From Acidiphilium sp. CAG:727 (GTDB lineage Bacteria > Bacillota > Clostridia > Christensenellales > Borkfalkiaceae), in NCBI GenBank assembly GCA_000437515.1, contig FR898420.1, positions 1 to 5,045 of the forward strand: 5,045 nucleotides of DNA, read 5' to 3'. Positions 1 through 5,045 of this stretch are shown here, one piece after another. Position 1 is the stretch's first letter. The number at the start of each line of letters is the position of its first letter. The notes beneath the pieces are model-generated. The model was not told the DNA's origin, ran no database searches, and saw only the letters and a list, made by a program, of their open reading frames with translations. The position numbers and the translations under genes were made by a program.

Positions 1-1
1 T

Positions 2-379
2 CGGCGTTTTGGCGGGTTCAAACGCAATCACCTGTGGCTAGAATGGGAAATTTCCGATTTCTTAGACAGTCTGTCATTTTTCGACGCGTAGTATAGTTGG
101 TATGATGCAGACGATTATGAAAAGGGATTTAAGAGAATAGACGCGATTTATAAAAATAGCGACGATTGGAATTGCTTTTTCTCGCCTGCTGCCGTGACTC
201 ACGGTTACGACGACGTGGATATGTTGCTGGTCAACCGCAAAACTAAAAAATTTATAAAAACTTGTAGCGAGTCGGACTGCGTCGACGGTAAAGGCGACAT
301 GAAAAAATTGAAATCCGACGAAATGAAAAAAGAAATCGCTAAACTCAAAGCCGCAGGTTATCGGAAGTCGAAATGGTAA
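2..379 (+). pseudogene. Unrecognised reading frame, interrupted by an in-frame TAG
   Basis: One frame is open from the left edge to a TAG at 89-91 and stays open in the same frame to the TAA at 377-379. The text on both sides looks protein-like: Trp- and Asp-rich before the stop, then acidic and aromatic, ending in a Lys-rich tail that closes with RKSKW. After the TAG there is no in-frame ATG. The first possible start is a GTG at 194, giving 61 residues, and it has no Shine-Dalgarno sequence in front of it. I therefore read this as the end of one gene cut by a nonsense mutation rather than a real 61-residue gene. The alternative is that an upstream gene genuinely ends at 91 and the rest is a decaying remnant. 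I recognise no family, signal peptide or membrane segment. A terminator follows 22 bp downstream, so it is separate from the hsd operon. Confidence 0.4.
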
Positions 380-401
380 TTTAATACGAAACAAAACTTA
401 A

Positions 402-436
402 TGTGGACGCTTTTTATAAAAAGCGTCCGCATTTTT
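402..436 (+). terminator. Rho-independent terminator ending the upstream unit
   Basis: The left arm at 402-414 pairs with 419-431 around a 4-nt loop. It is 13 bp including one T-G wobble, with a GC-rich base (GGACGC/GCGTCC) and an A/T upper stem. A run of five T follows at 432-436. This is a textbook + strand intrinsic terminator. It sits 22 bp after the stop at 377-379 and insulates the hsd operon from upstream transcription. Confidence 0.88.
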
Positions 437-438
437 CG

Positions 439-457
439 TAAAACGCTATTCGTTTTA
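439..457 (+). repeat. Inverted repeat upstream of the hsd promoter
   Basis: TAAAACG at 439-445 and CGTTTTA at 451-457 are perfect 7-bp inverted arms around CTATT. The right arm overlaps a second small palindrome, CGTTTTAACG (451-460). No T-tract follows, so it is not a second terminator. It lies about 40 bp upstream of the -35 box of promoter P1, where a regulator could bind. In AT-rich DNA a chance origin is possible. Confidence 0.35.
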
Positions 458-496
458 ACGAGATATTTTGCGATTTTAATTTATTTGAAAAGATTA

Positions 497-525
497 TTGC
501 AAATAACGTCGAAATATGGTATTAT
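497..525 (+). promoter_or_regulatory. Promoter P1 for the hsd operon (sigma-A type, extended -10)
   Basis: The -35 box TTGCAA (497-502) and the -10 box TATTAT (520-525) are separated by exactly 17 bp. A TG at 517-518 one base before the -10 box gives an extended -10 element. Transcription would start near 532 and leave a leader of about 155 nt before hsdM. A short inverted repeat, TTATT-GCA-AATAA (494-506), overlaps the -35 box and could be an operator. Confidence 0.65.
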
Positions 526-531
526 TAAAAG

Positions 532-688
532 AGAAAAATCGCGCGGAACGGTCGTTTTTAGGTGATGCCGAGGCAATCGACGGCAAAAACACGAAAAATT
601 TTTGAAAAAAAGTTTTTCTTGCAACAGAAATTGTCATATATTGTGTGTTAAAATAGACTAAACGAAGCGATTTACAGGAGACGGAAAA
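532..688 (+). other. Leader region before hsdM, no recognised riboswitch
   Basis: This is the stretch between the P1 start and the hsdM ATG. It holds a GC-richer segment (about 541-585) with short complementary pieces around TGCCGAGGCA, then an A/T-run segment (594-618) and promoter P2. I could not fit it to any riboswitch, T-box or tRNA pattern. A 28-codon frame starts at ATG 565 and stops at TAA 649-651. An AGG lies only a few bases before that ATG, too close for normal initiation, and the peptide resembles nothing I know, so I do not call it a gene. Confidence 0.3.
646..654 (+). promoter_or_regulatory. Candidate promoter P2, extended -10 close to hsdM
   Basis: TGTTAAAAT fits an extended -10 box (TG, one base, then TAAAAT at 649-654, five of six to consensus). 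No good -35 box lies 16-18 bp upstream. A competing reading pairs TTGTCA (631-636) with TAGACT (654-659) at 17 bp. Either start would give a short leader of roughly 20-30 nt. It is weaker than P1. Confidence 0.35.
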
Positions 689-2263
689 ATGACAGACGTA
701 AAAAAAGAGCAAGAACGAGCGGAATTACACAAAATGATTTGGAATGCGGCGACCGATCTCGTGCATGCGGGCGGCGTTGACGCGTGGGATTTTAAGCAAT
801 ACGTTTTGGGTACGATGTTCTATCGGTATATTTCCGAAAATATTACCGAATACATAAACGACGGCGAACGTGAGGCGGGAAACGAATCGTTTGATTATGC
901 GAAAATGCCCGATGAAGAGGCGGAAACGGCAAGAGATGGGCTTGTTAAGTCGAAAGGCTTCTTTATGCTTCCTTCCGAACTTTTTTGCAACGTTCGCGAG
1001 CGCGCCGCTACGGATGAAAACTTAAACGAAACTCTTGAAAAAGTATTCAAAAATATCGAAAGTTCGGCGCAGGGGAGCGAAAGCGAAGACGATTTCAAAG
1101 GGCTTTTCGCCGATTTCGACGTAAACTCGAACAAACTCGGCGCGACGGTTGCAAAACGCAACGAAAAACTCGTAAAACTTTTGAATACCGTTGCCGAAAT
1201 GAAACTCGGCAAGTATCAGGATAACACGATAGACGCTTTCGGCGACGCATACGAGTATTTAATGAGTATGTATGCGAGTAACGCCGGTAAAAAAGGCGGC
1301 GAATTTTTCACTCCGCAAGAAGTATCCGAACTTTTAACAAAACTTGCCATCGTCGGAAAAACGGAAGTAAACAAGGTTTACGATCCCGCGTGCGGTTCGG
1401 GTTCTCTTCTTTTAAAAGCGGCGAAGATTCTCGGCAAAGACAATATCCGTCAAGGCTTTTTTGGTCAGGAAATCAATATTACGACATATAACCTCTGCCG
1501 AATCAATATGTTTTTGCACGACATCGAGCCGGACAAGTTCGATATAGCGCACGGCGATACGCTTATCGACCCCGCGCATTGGGATGACGAGCCGTTTGAA
1601 GTAATCGTGTCTAATCCGCCGTATTCTATCCCTTGGACGGGCGACGATAACCCGATTTTAATCAACGACGAACGTTATAGCCCTGCCGGTATTTTAGCCC
1701 CGAAATCAAAAGCCGATTTTGCTTTTATCATGCACTCGCTTTCGTGGCTGGCGAGCAACGGAACGGCGGCTATAGTATGCTTCCCCGGCATTATGTATCG
1801 CGGCGGCGCAGAGCAAAAAATAAGGAAATACCTTATAGATAACAACAAAATCGATTGTATTATCCAACTGCCGAGCAATTTGTTTTTCGGCGCATCTATC
1901 GCCACTTGTATTATGGTGTTAAAGCACTCGAAAGCGACGAACGACGTGATTTTTATCGACGCTTCAAACGAGTTTATCAAGGTTACGAACAACAATAAAC
2001 TTACGGACGATAATATCGACAGAATTTTACAGGCGTATATCAAGCGCGAGAACGAAGAACATTTTGCTAAAATCGTTCCGAATGAGATTATCGGAAACGA
2101 TGAGCATAATTATAATCTTTCGGTTTCGACTTACGTTGAACAAAAAGATACTCGCGAAAAAATCGATATAGTAAAACTTAATGCCGAATTGAAAGAAATC
2201 GTTGCTCGCGAGCAAGTTTTGCGCGACGAAATAGATAAAATTATAGCAGAAATAGAGGGGTAA
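689..2263 (+). CDS. hsdM: Type I restriction-modification DNA methyltransferase subunit M (type IC-like)
   Basis: HsdM is the catalytic N6-adenine methyltransferase subunit of a type I R-M system. It uses S-adenosylmethionine and acts as an M2S1 complex with HsdS, or R2M2S1 when HsdR is present. At 524 residues it has normal family length. In order: an N-terminal helical HsdM_N domain (about 8-165) with WDFKQYVLGTMFYRYISEN; the EFFTP element at 205-209; SAM-binding motif I DPACGSG at 232-238; the FGQEIN segment shortly after; catalytic motif IV NPPY at 309-312; the conserved FPGIMYRGGAEQKIR stretch; and a C-terminal coiled-coil-like helix (about 489-524). Phrases such as LFCNV, KGLFADFD, SPAGILAPKSKADFAF and NYNLSVS-YVE match the EcoR124I/EcoprrI (type IC) branch as I remember it. 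The start is supported by AGGAG at 676-680, 8 nt before the ATG. All catalytic motifs are intact. It is the first gene of the operon. Confidence 0.97.
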   Translation: MTDVKKEQERAELHKMIWNAATDLVHAGGVDAWDFKQYVLGTMFYRYISENITEYINDGEREAGNESFDYAKMPDEEAETARDGLVKSKGFFMLPSELFCNVRERAATDENLNETLEKVFKNIESSAQGSESEDDFKGLFADFDVNSNKLGATVAKRNEKLVKLLNTVAEMKLGKYQDNTIDAFGDAYEYLMSMYASNAGKKGGEFFTPQEVSELLTKLAIVGKTEVNKVYDPACGSGSLLLKAAKILGKDNIRQGFFGQEINITTYNLCRINMFLHDIEPDKFDIAHGDTLIDPAHWDDEPFEVIVSNPPYSIPWTGDDNPILINDERYSPAGILAPKSKADFAFIMHSLSWLASNGTAAIVCFPGIMYRGGAEQKIRKYLIDNNKIDCIIQLPSNLFFGASIATCIMVLKHSKATNDVIFIDASNEFIKVTNNNKLTDDNIDRILQAYIKRENEEHFAKIVPNEIIGNDEHNYNLSVSTYVEQKDTREKIDIVKLNAELKEIVAREQVLRDEIDKIIAEIEG

Positions 2264-2282
2264 ATAATAAAAAAAAGAAACA

Positions 2283-2305
2283 ACTACCGAGGATTTCTCG
2301 GTAGT
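2283..2305. other. Perfect 9-bp hairpin just after hsdM
   Basis: ACTACCGAG (2283-2291) and CTCGGTAGT (2297-2305) form a perfect 9-bp stem with a 5-nt loop, starting 20 bp after the hsdM stop. On the + strand no T-tract follows, so it should not terminate the operon; it could protect the hsdM message end or be a processing site. On the - strand the hairpin is followed by a T-rich run (complement of A8 at 2269-2276), so it could terminate antisense transcription. I see no gene on that strand. Confidence 0.55.
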
Positions 2306-2324
2306 GTAAACAAAGGGAAAATAG

Positions 2325-2423
2325 ACAGGTAAAGCAGAATTGGAATACGATAAATTTAACAAAACGCAAAAAATCAATTCCGATTTCGATAAGTTGATTG
2401 CCATCACGAAAGAAAAGAAATAA
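2325..2423 (+). pseudogene. Probable C-terminal remnant of a RhuM-family gene
   Basis: This 32-codon open stretch follows directly after a TAG (2322-2324), has no ATG start, and ends at TAA 2421-2423. It reads KAELEYDKFNKTQ followed by SDFDKL, which resembles the tail of virulence RhuM family proteins (an Ala-Glu/Lys-rich helix with EYDKF, then SDFDK). The preceding bases in the next frame (about 2308-2330) read NKGKIDR, which could be the residues just upstream displaced by a one-base frameshift. RhuM-type genes are, to my recollection, often found inside type I R-M loci. I therefore infer a rhuM-like gene once sat between hsdM and hsdS and was deleted down to this stub. The family match is from memory and the piece is short. 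It could instead be non-coding spacer that happens to be open. Confidence 0.5.
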
Positions 2424-2426
2424 ATT
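2398..2426 (+). promoter_or_regulatory. Weak candidate internal promoter for the accessory genes
   Basis: TTGCCA (2398-2403, five of six to consensus) and TAAATT (2421-2426, four of six) are 17 bp apart. The start point would fall near 2433, directly at the ribosome binding site of the next gene, leaving almost no leader. It may be chance; the accessory genes can be read from the hsdM promoter. Confidence 0.2.
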
Positions 2427-2444
2427 TGATATTAGGGGATACAA

Positions 2445-3215
2445 ATGAGATTGAGCGACGTATTGTCAAAACCGATCGATCTTGAATTTAAACAAGTGGA
2501 AGGGTTTTTAGATAATAGAAAATTAAAGGAAGGGAAAAGTAAAAAACTTTTGATAGGAAAAGTTGCATTAACGTATTTTTGCGCTAAATGCGATTCGGAT
2601 CTTTCTTTTGTTTCTAAAGAAGATATATTCGGAATTGGCGTAAATAATAAGCAGATTAGCGTAGACTGTGTTTTAACTTGTCCGAGATGCGGTAATCAGT
2701 TGCCTGTGTGGTTTTTAGTAGAAAGTGCAAACGAAATACATAATATTTATCCGGAAGTGCGAGTGCTGAAACGAACTGAAAAATTTAATCCAACGGTGCA
2801 AAATGCGAAAAATATATACGGAAATTTCGCTGAATTGCTGGGTAAAGCAGAGTGTGCTTATCGCAATGAATTGGGCGCCGGGGCGATTATCTATTTGCGA
2901 AAAATATACGAAAAAATTACAAAGGAAACAGCAGAAGCGGCGGGAATAGCAACTTTGACGGCGAAAGGGAAAAACAAACATTTTAAAGAATTATTGGAGG
3001 AAGTGGATAAACAAAAACATATTATTCCAGAGGAATTTTCAAAAAACGGGTATCAATTATTTAGCGAATTAAGCGAAGTGGCGCACGGTGATAATATTAG
3101 TGAAAAAGATGCTTTATTGAAATACGAACCGTTTCGGAGATTAGTGATAGGAATAATAGAAAAGGTTAAAAACGATACGGAACTGGCTGAAATAAAGAAT
3201 AAACTCGGTTGGTAA
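2445..3215 (+). CDS. Zinc-ribbon protein with DUF4145-like C-terminal domain
   Basis: This 256-residue soluble protein is of uncertain function. Two cysteine pairs, C46-x2-C49 and C79-x2-C82 (an additional Cys at 75), form a probable zinc ribbon in the N-terminal half. The C-terminal half (about 125-245) looks like DUF4145: a helix with ELGAGAIIYLRKIYEKI (142-158), a loop with KHFKELLEEV, then FSELSEVAHGDN (206-217) and a final helix ending in IIEKV. DUF4145 occurs alone and attached to type I restriction subunits and is helical, perhaps HEPN-related. The Arg expected a few residues before the conserved His (H214) is absent, so I would not predict RNase activity. AGGGG at 2434-2438, 6 nt before the ATG, supports the start. 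It is the first of three packed genes between hsdM and hsdS; a nucleic-acid or partner-binding role is only inferred. Confidence 0.8.
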   Translation: MRLSDVLSKPIDLEFKQVEGFLDNRKLKEGKSKKLLIGKVALTYFCAKCDSDLSFVSKEDIFGIGVNNKQISVDCVLTCPRCGNQLPVWFLVESANEIHNIYPEVRVLKRTEKFNPTVQNAKNIYGNFAELLGKAECAYRNELGAGAIIYLRKIYEKITKETAEAAGIATLTAKGKNKHFKELLEEVDKQKHIIPEEFSKNGYQLFSELSEVAHGDNISEKDALLKYEPFRRLVIGIIEKVKNDTELAEIKNKLGW

Positions 3216-3221
3216 AAAACA

Positions 3222-3863
3222 ATGGGGAGATTTAACGAATATTTTGCAAAAATCATATTGGAAAATTGTTTTCCGAATAAGTTTCAGAATATAGAAGTTT
3301 CTGACAAGCCCGATTTACGATATAACGTGAACAAAATAGGAATAGAAGTTGCATATTGCATGCCGAATGACGTTGCGGAAGCGTTTTATTGCATCGAACG
3401 GTATGAAAAAGCGGAAGATATTCCCGAAAAAACTTTGAAAAAGGCAAGAAAAGCAGGCATAACGGTTGACGAACAAGGTGTTTTGTGGAATCAAGATTCT
3501 TATGGCGATAATATTGCGATAGAAAAAACGCCGATACGTTATTTTTTAGATATGGTTCGCCAAAAGGTAGAGAGACTCAATAGCGAAAACGCAGACTACG
3601 CCGATATGAAAAGTTATGAATTATTTATAAACTCGCCGATTACGATGCCGAATTGGTTTAAGAGAGAAACTTTTCAAGTTTTGAAAAATATCAATAATCG
3701 CAAAAAACAATATGATACAATTTATTTGCTTTTAAGCGAGCCGAAGTTGCTTGTTTTTAACTTGAAAGAAAATAAATATGATGAATTGCTACTATTGACA
3801 TGGAGAGACAAATTTGCCGAAAAAGCGCTAGAATTAAAGAGAATCGAAGGGAAAAGAAAATGA
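3222..3863 (+). CDS. Hypothetical protein, possible PD-(D/E)XK-like nuclease fold
   Basis: This is a 213-residue protein I do not recognise. Near the N-terminus, after a short helix (NEYFAKIILENCF, 5-17), it has KPDLRY (29-34) and then KIGIEVAY (38-45). The spacing of P30-D31 and E42 within a hydrophobic strand resembles the D...E-x-K core of PD-(D/E)XK enzymes. The usual Lys two positions after the Glu is Ala (A44), so catalysis is uncertain. The middle (about 55-130) is charged and helical. A later hydrophobic strand pair (DTIYLLLSE, KLLVFNL) precedes a Lys/Arg-rich tail. The start follows the upstream stop by 6 bp with no strong Shine-Dalgarno sequence, so translation is probably coupled. 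Its stop overlaps the next ATG by 4 bases (ATGA). The gene is real on grounds of packing and length; the function is a guess. Confidence 0.75.
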   Translation: MGRFNEYFAKIILENCFPNKFQNIEVSDKPDLRYNVNKIGIEVAYCMPNDVAEAFYCIERYEKAEDIPEKTLKKARKAGITVDEQGVLWNQDSYGDNIAIEKTPIRYFLDMVRQKVERLNSENADYADMKSYELFINSPITMPNWFKRETFQVLKNINNRKKQYDTIYLLLSEPKLLVFNLKENKYDELLLLTWRDKFAEKALELKRIEGKRK

Positions 3864-4459
3864 GCGTTAATTTGAGAAATTTATGTGCTGACGAATATCA
3901 AAAAATAATTTTTGAAGTAGATAAGGTAACTAACAATATTAAAAATTATATAAAAAACAATAATCAAAACACAAAAGAATTTTTTATACAAGTTTTAAGC
4001 GAAGTAGAAGAAGTATGCAACTGTTGGACTGGAAAGACTTATGTGGGACAAAGCAAAAGGCAAGATTTAAAAAATGCTTATCAAGATTTTTTTAGTAACC
4101 TAATGAAAATGTTGCTTCTTTGTAAAACAAATAACAATCAGTGTGAAAACGCAGCCGCAAAAGCCCTTTTGTACCAAGGAAAAGTTTATCGCTATCTGGG
4201 GTACGGATTTTCTTCAAGCCGAAAAAAGAAAGTAATAAAACCGAATTATGATAGTGTTTATGTATCGTGGAGCAAAGAACCGAAAAATGGATATATAGAA
4301 AGCAAGTTATATGGAGAAATGACGTGGATTGAAGCAGAAATTAAGTCTCCGTATTTTGGCATTGATTTAGAGAATATGGGAATATCAAGAGGAAAAGAAA
4401 AAGAAGTAGTTTTTCCCACGTTAAAAGATTGCGTAACAAATATAAAGTACATAAGGTAA
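3860..4459 (+). CDS. Putative ADP-ribosyltransferase-like protein
   Basis: This is a 199-residue protein. The same frame is open to an ATG at 3800, but the ATG at 3860 is preferred: it overlaps the previous stop as ATGA and has AAGGG at 3847-3851, 8 nt upstream. The N-terminal part (1-100) is Asn/Lys-rich and helical. The C-terminal part carries, in order, KVYRYLGYG with R111, VYVSWS with S136 and S138, a strand WIEAEIKS followed by FGIDL (166-170), and KEKEVVFP with E180-x-E182. That order and spacing matches the R / S-x-S / E-x-E catalytic landmarks of R-S-E type mono-ADP-ribosyltransferases, where the last Glu is catalytic. If correct, it transfers ADP-ribose from NAD+ to a protein or nucleic acid and could be a toxin or defence effector. 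No signal peptide is seen. It is the most AT-rich gene here: 23 G/C of 120 bases at 3901-4020, against 55 of 120 at 1201-1320 in hsdM. The gene is certain; the family is moderately supported. Confidence 0.8.
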   Translation: MSVNLRNLCADEYQKIIFEVDKVTNNIKNYIKNNNQNTKEFFIQVLSEVEEVCNCWTGKTYVGQSKRQDLKNAYQDFFSNLMKMLLLCKTNNNQCENAAAKALLYQGKVYRYLGYGFSSSRKKKVIKPNYDSVYVSWSKEPKNGYIESKLYGEMTWIEAEIKSPYFGIDLENMGISRGKEKEVVFPTLKDCVTNIKYIR

Positions 4460-4464
4460 TTGCA

Positions 4465-5045
4465 ATGAGTAAATTAGAAGAATTGATAAAAGAATTTTGC
4501 CCGAACGGGGTGGATTATAAGCCGCTCTGGAGTTTAACTGCTTGGGATAAGAGGTTTAATGGTATAGATCGTTCAATGCAAAAGAAAGTGGTCTCTTATA
4601 AATACTATTTATCTTCTGAATTTAATGAAGTTGAAAGGAAAGACGGAGATATTTTATATATACCAACGGGTATAACTAATGAAAAAAGATATACAACAGA
4701 AGAGCTTGCAGGAGAATATTTAGCAGAAGGCGAAATTGTTTGTATTCCATGGGGTGGAACTCCGAATGTAAAATATCACAAAGGAAAATTTGTTACAGGC
4801 GATAACAGAATCGCAACATCATTAGATACGAATATTTTGGATAATAAATATTTGTATTATTGGATGCAAAGTAAAATAGATTTAATTGCATCTTTTTATC
4901 GTGGGGCGGGTATTCAACACCCTTCTATGAAATCTGTATTAGAGTTGCAAATTCCGTTGCCGGCTCTGCCGGTACAGCGTGAAATTGTCCGCGTGCTGGA
5001 CAGTTTCACGCTGTATAGCGCCGAGCTTACAGCCGAGCTTACAGC
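4465..5045 (+). CDS. hsdS: Type I restriction-modification specificity subunit S (N-terminal half, runs off the edge)
   Basis: HsdS gives the R-M complex its DNA target by reading two half-sites through two target-recognition domains (TRDs). Here 193 residues are visible, about half of a usual 380-450 residue HsdS. The start MSKLEELIKEFCPNGVDYKPL is typical of type I S subunits. TRD1 spans about 17-160, with IPWGGTPN (94-101), GDNRIATS (112-119) and YRGAGIQHPSMKSV. The central conserved region is IPLPALPVQREIVRVLDSFT (163-182), leading into a SAEL-TAEL repeat cut by the window end. AAGG at 4453-4456, 8 nt before the ATG, supports the start and overlaps the end of the preceding gene; the stop-to-start gap is 5 bp. 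TRD1 is AT-rich (35 G/C of 120 at 4561-4680) while 4951-5045 is GC-rich (55 of 95), suggesting mosaic origin. Confidence 0.95.
   Translation, partial: MSKLEELIKEFCPNGVDYKPLWSLTAWDKRFNGIDRSMQKKVVSYKYYLSSEFNEVERKDGDILYIPTGITNEKRYTTEELAGEYLAEGEIVCIPWGGTPNVKYHKGKFVTGDNRIATSLDTNILDNKYLYYWMQSKIDLIASFYRGAGIQHPSMKSVLELQIPLPALPVQREIVRVLDSFTLYSAELTAELT
5017..5045 (+). repeat. In-frame 12-bp TAEL repeat in the central linker of hsdS
   Basis: The 12-bp unit GCCGAGCTTACA occurs twice back to back (5020-5031, 5032-5043), and a third unit may begin at 5044. In protein this reads SAEL-TAEL-TA. In the EcoR124I/EcoR124/3 type IC pair, two versus three TAEL units change the non-specific spacer of the recognition site by one base pair. 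The total copy number cannot be read here because the window ends. Confidence 0.85.

Noticed and set aside
9..30. GGCGGGTTCAAACGC resembles a tRNA T-arm.
   Set aside because: The flanking bases do not form the 5-bp T-stem, and no acceptor, anticodon or D-arm fits around it; the stretch reads as coding sequence.
594..619. A-run/T-run segment as an intrinsic terminator of a small RNA.
   Set aside because: The possible stem is only A-T pairs with no GC core, so it would not be stable.
615..630. TTTCT-N6-AGAAA as an operator near P2.
   Set aside because: The arms are short A/T-rich runs, expected by chance in this sequence.
565..651. 28-codon frame upstream of hsdM as a leader peptide.
   Set aside because: The only AGG is nearly adjacent to the ATG, too close for initiation; composition reflects A/T runs, and no family or regulatory codon run is visible.
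895..1212. Minus-strand open frame inside hsdM.
   Set aside because: It is a mirror of the hsdM codon pattern with Ser/Phe-rich content; hsdM has all catalytic motifs.
2027..2444. Minus-strand frames across the hsdM-cargo gap that look hydrophobic.
   Set aside because: The Phe/Leu content comes from reading A-rich + strand DNA backwards; no family resemblance or initiation site supports them.
2264..2444. CRISPR-like or inverted-repeat recombination site between hsdM and the cargo.
   Set aside because: There is a single hairpin only, without direct repeats or a second copy elsewhere in the window that would allow inversion.

Overview
The window is most likely from a low-to-moderate GC Bacillota (Clostridia-like) genome. 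The reasons are A-rich purine Shine-Dalgarno sites, sigma-A type TTGCAA/TATTAT promoter boxes, a U-tailed intrinsic terminator, and mixed use of AAA/GAA with GCG/GAC codons. This is inferred from style only; the sequence does not identify the species.

Layout: (1) bases 2-379 hold the end of an unrecognised reading frame interrupted by an in-frame TAG at 89-91, followed by a clear intrinsic terminator at 402-436. (2) Bases 437-688 are a non-coding control region with an inverted repeat, two candidate promoters and a leader of up to about 155 nt. (3) From 689 to the right edge all genes lie on the + strand and look like one operon: hsdM (type I methyltransferase, type IC-like), a short gap with a 9-bp hairpin and what looks like the C-terminal stub of a RhuM-family gene, three tightly packed accessory genes (2445-4459), then the first half of hsdS, which runs off the right edge inside its TAEL repeat. 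No hsdR is visible; it would lie outside the window.

HsdM and HsdS together would form the M2S1 methyltransferase of a type I restriction-modification system. HsdS chooses the two half-sites and the TAEL repeat number sets their spacing. The three genes between them are the unusual part. They encode a zinc-ribbon protein with a DUF4145-like C-terminal domain, a protein with a possible PD-(D/E)XK-like N-terminal core, and a 199-residue protein whose C-terminal half has the R, S-x-S and E-x-E landmarks of R-S-E type ADP-ribosyltransferases. They are nearly contiguous (6-bp gap, 4-bp ATGA overlap, 5-bp gap to hsdS), and the last is clearly more AT-rich than hsdM. The best interpretation is a cargo defence or guard module carried inside a type IC hsd operon, analogous in position (not in sequence) to prrC in the prrI locus. 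The RhuM-like stub suggests that the hsdM-hsdS interval is a turnover site for such cargo.
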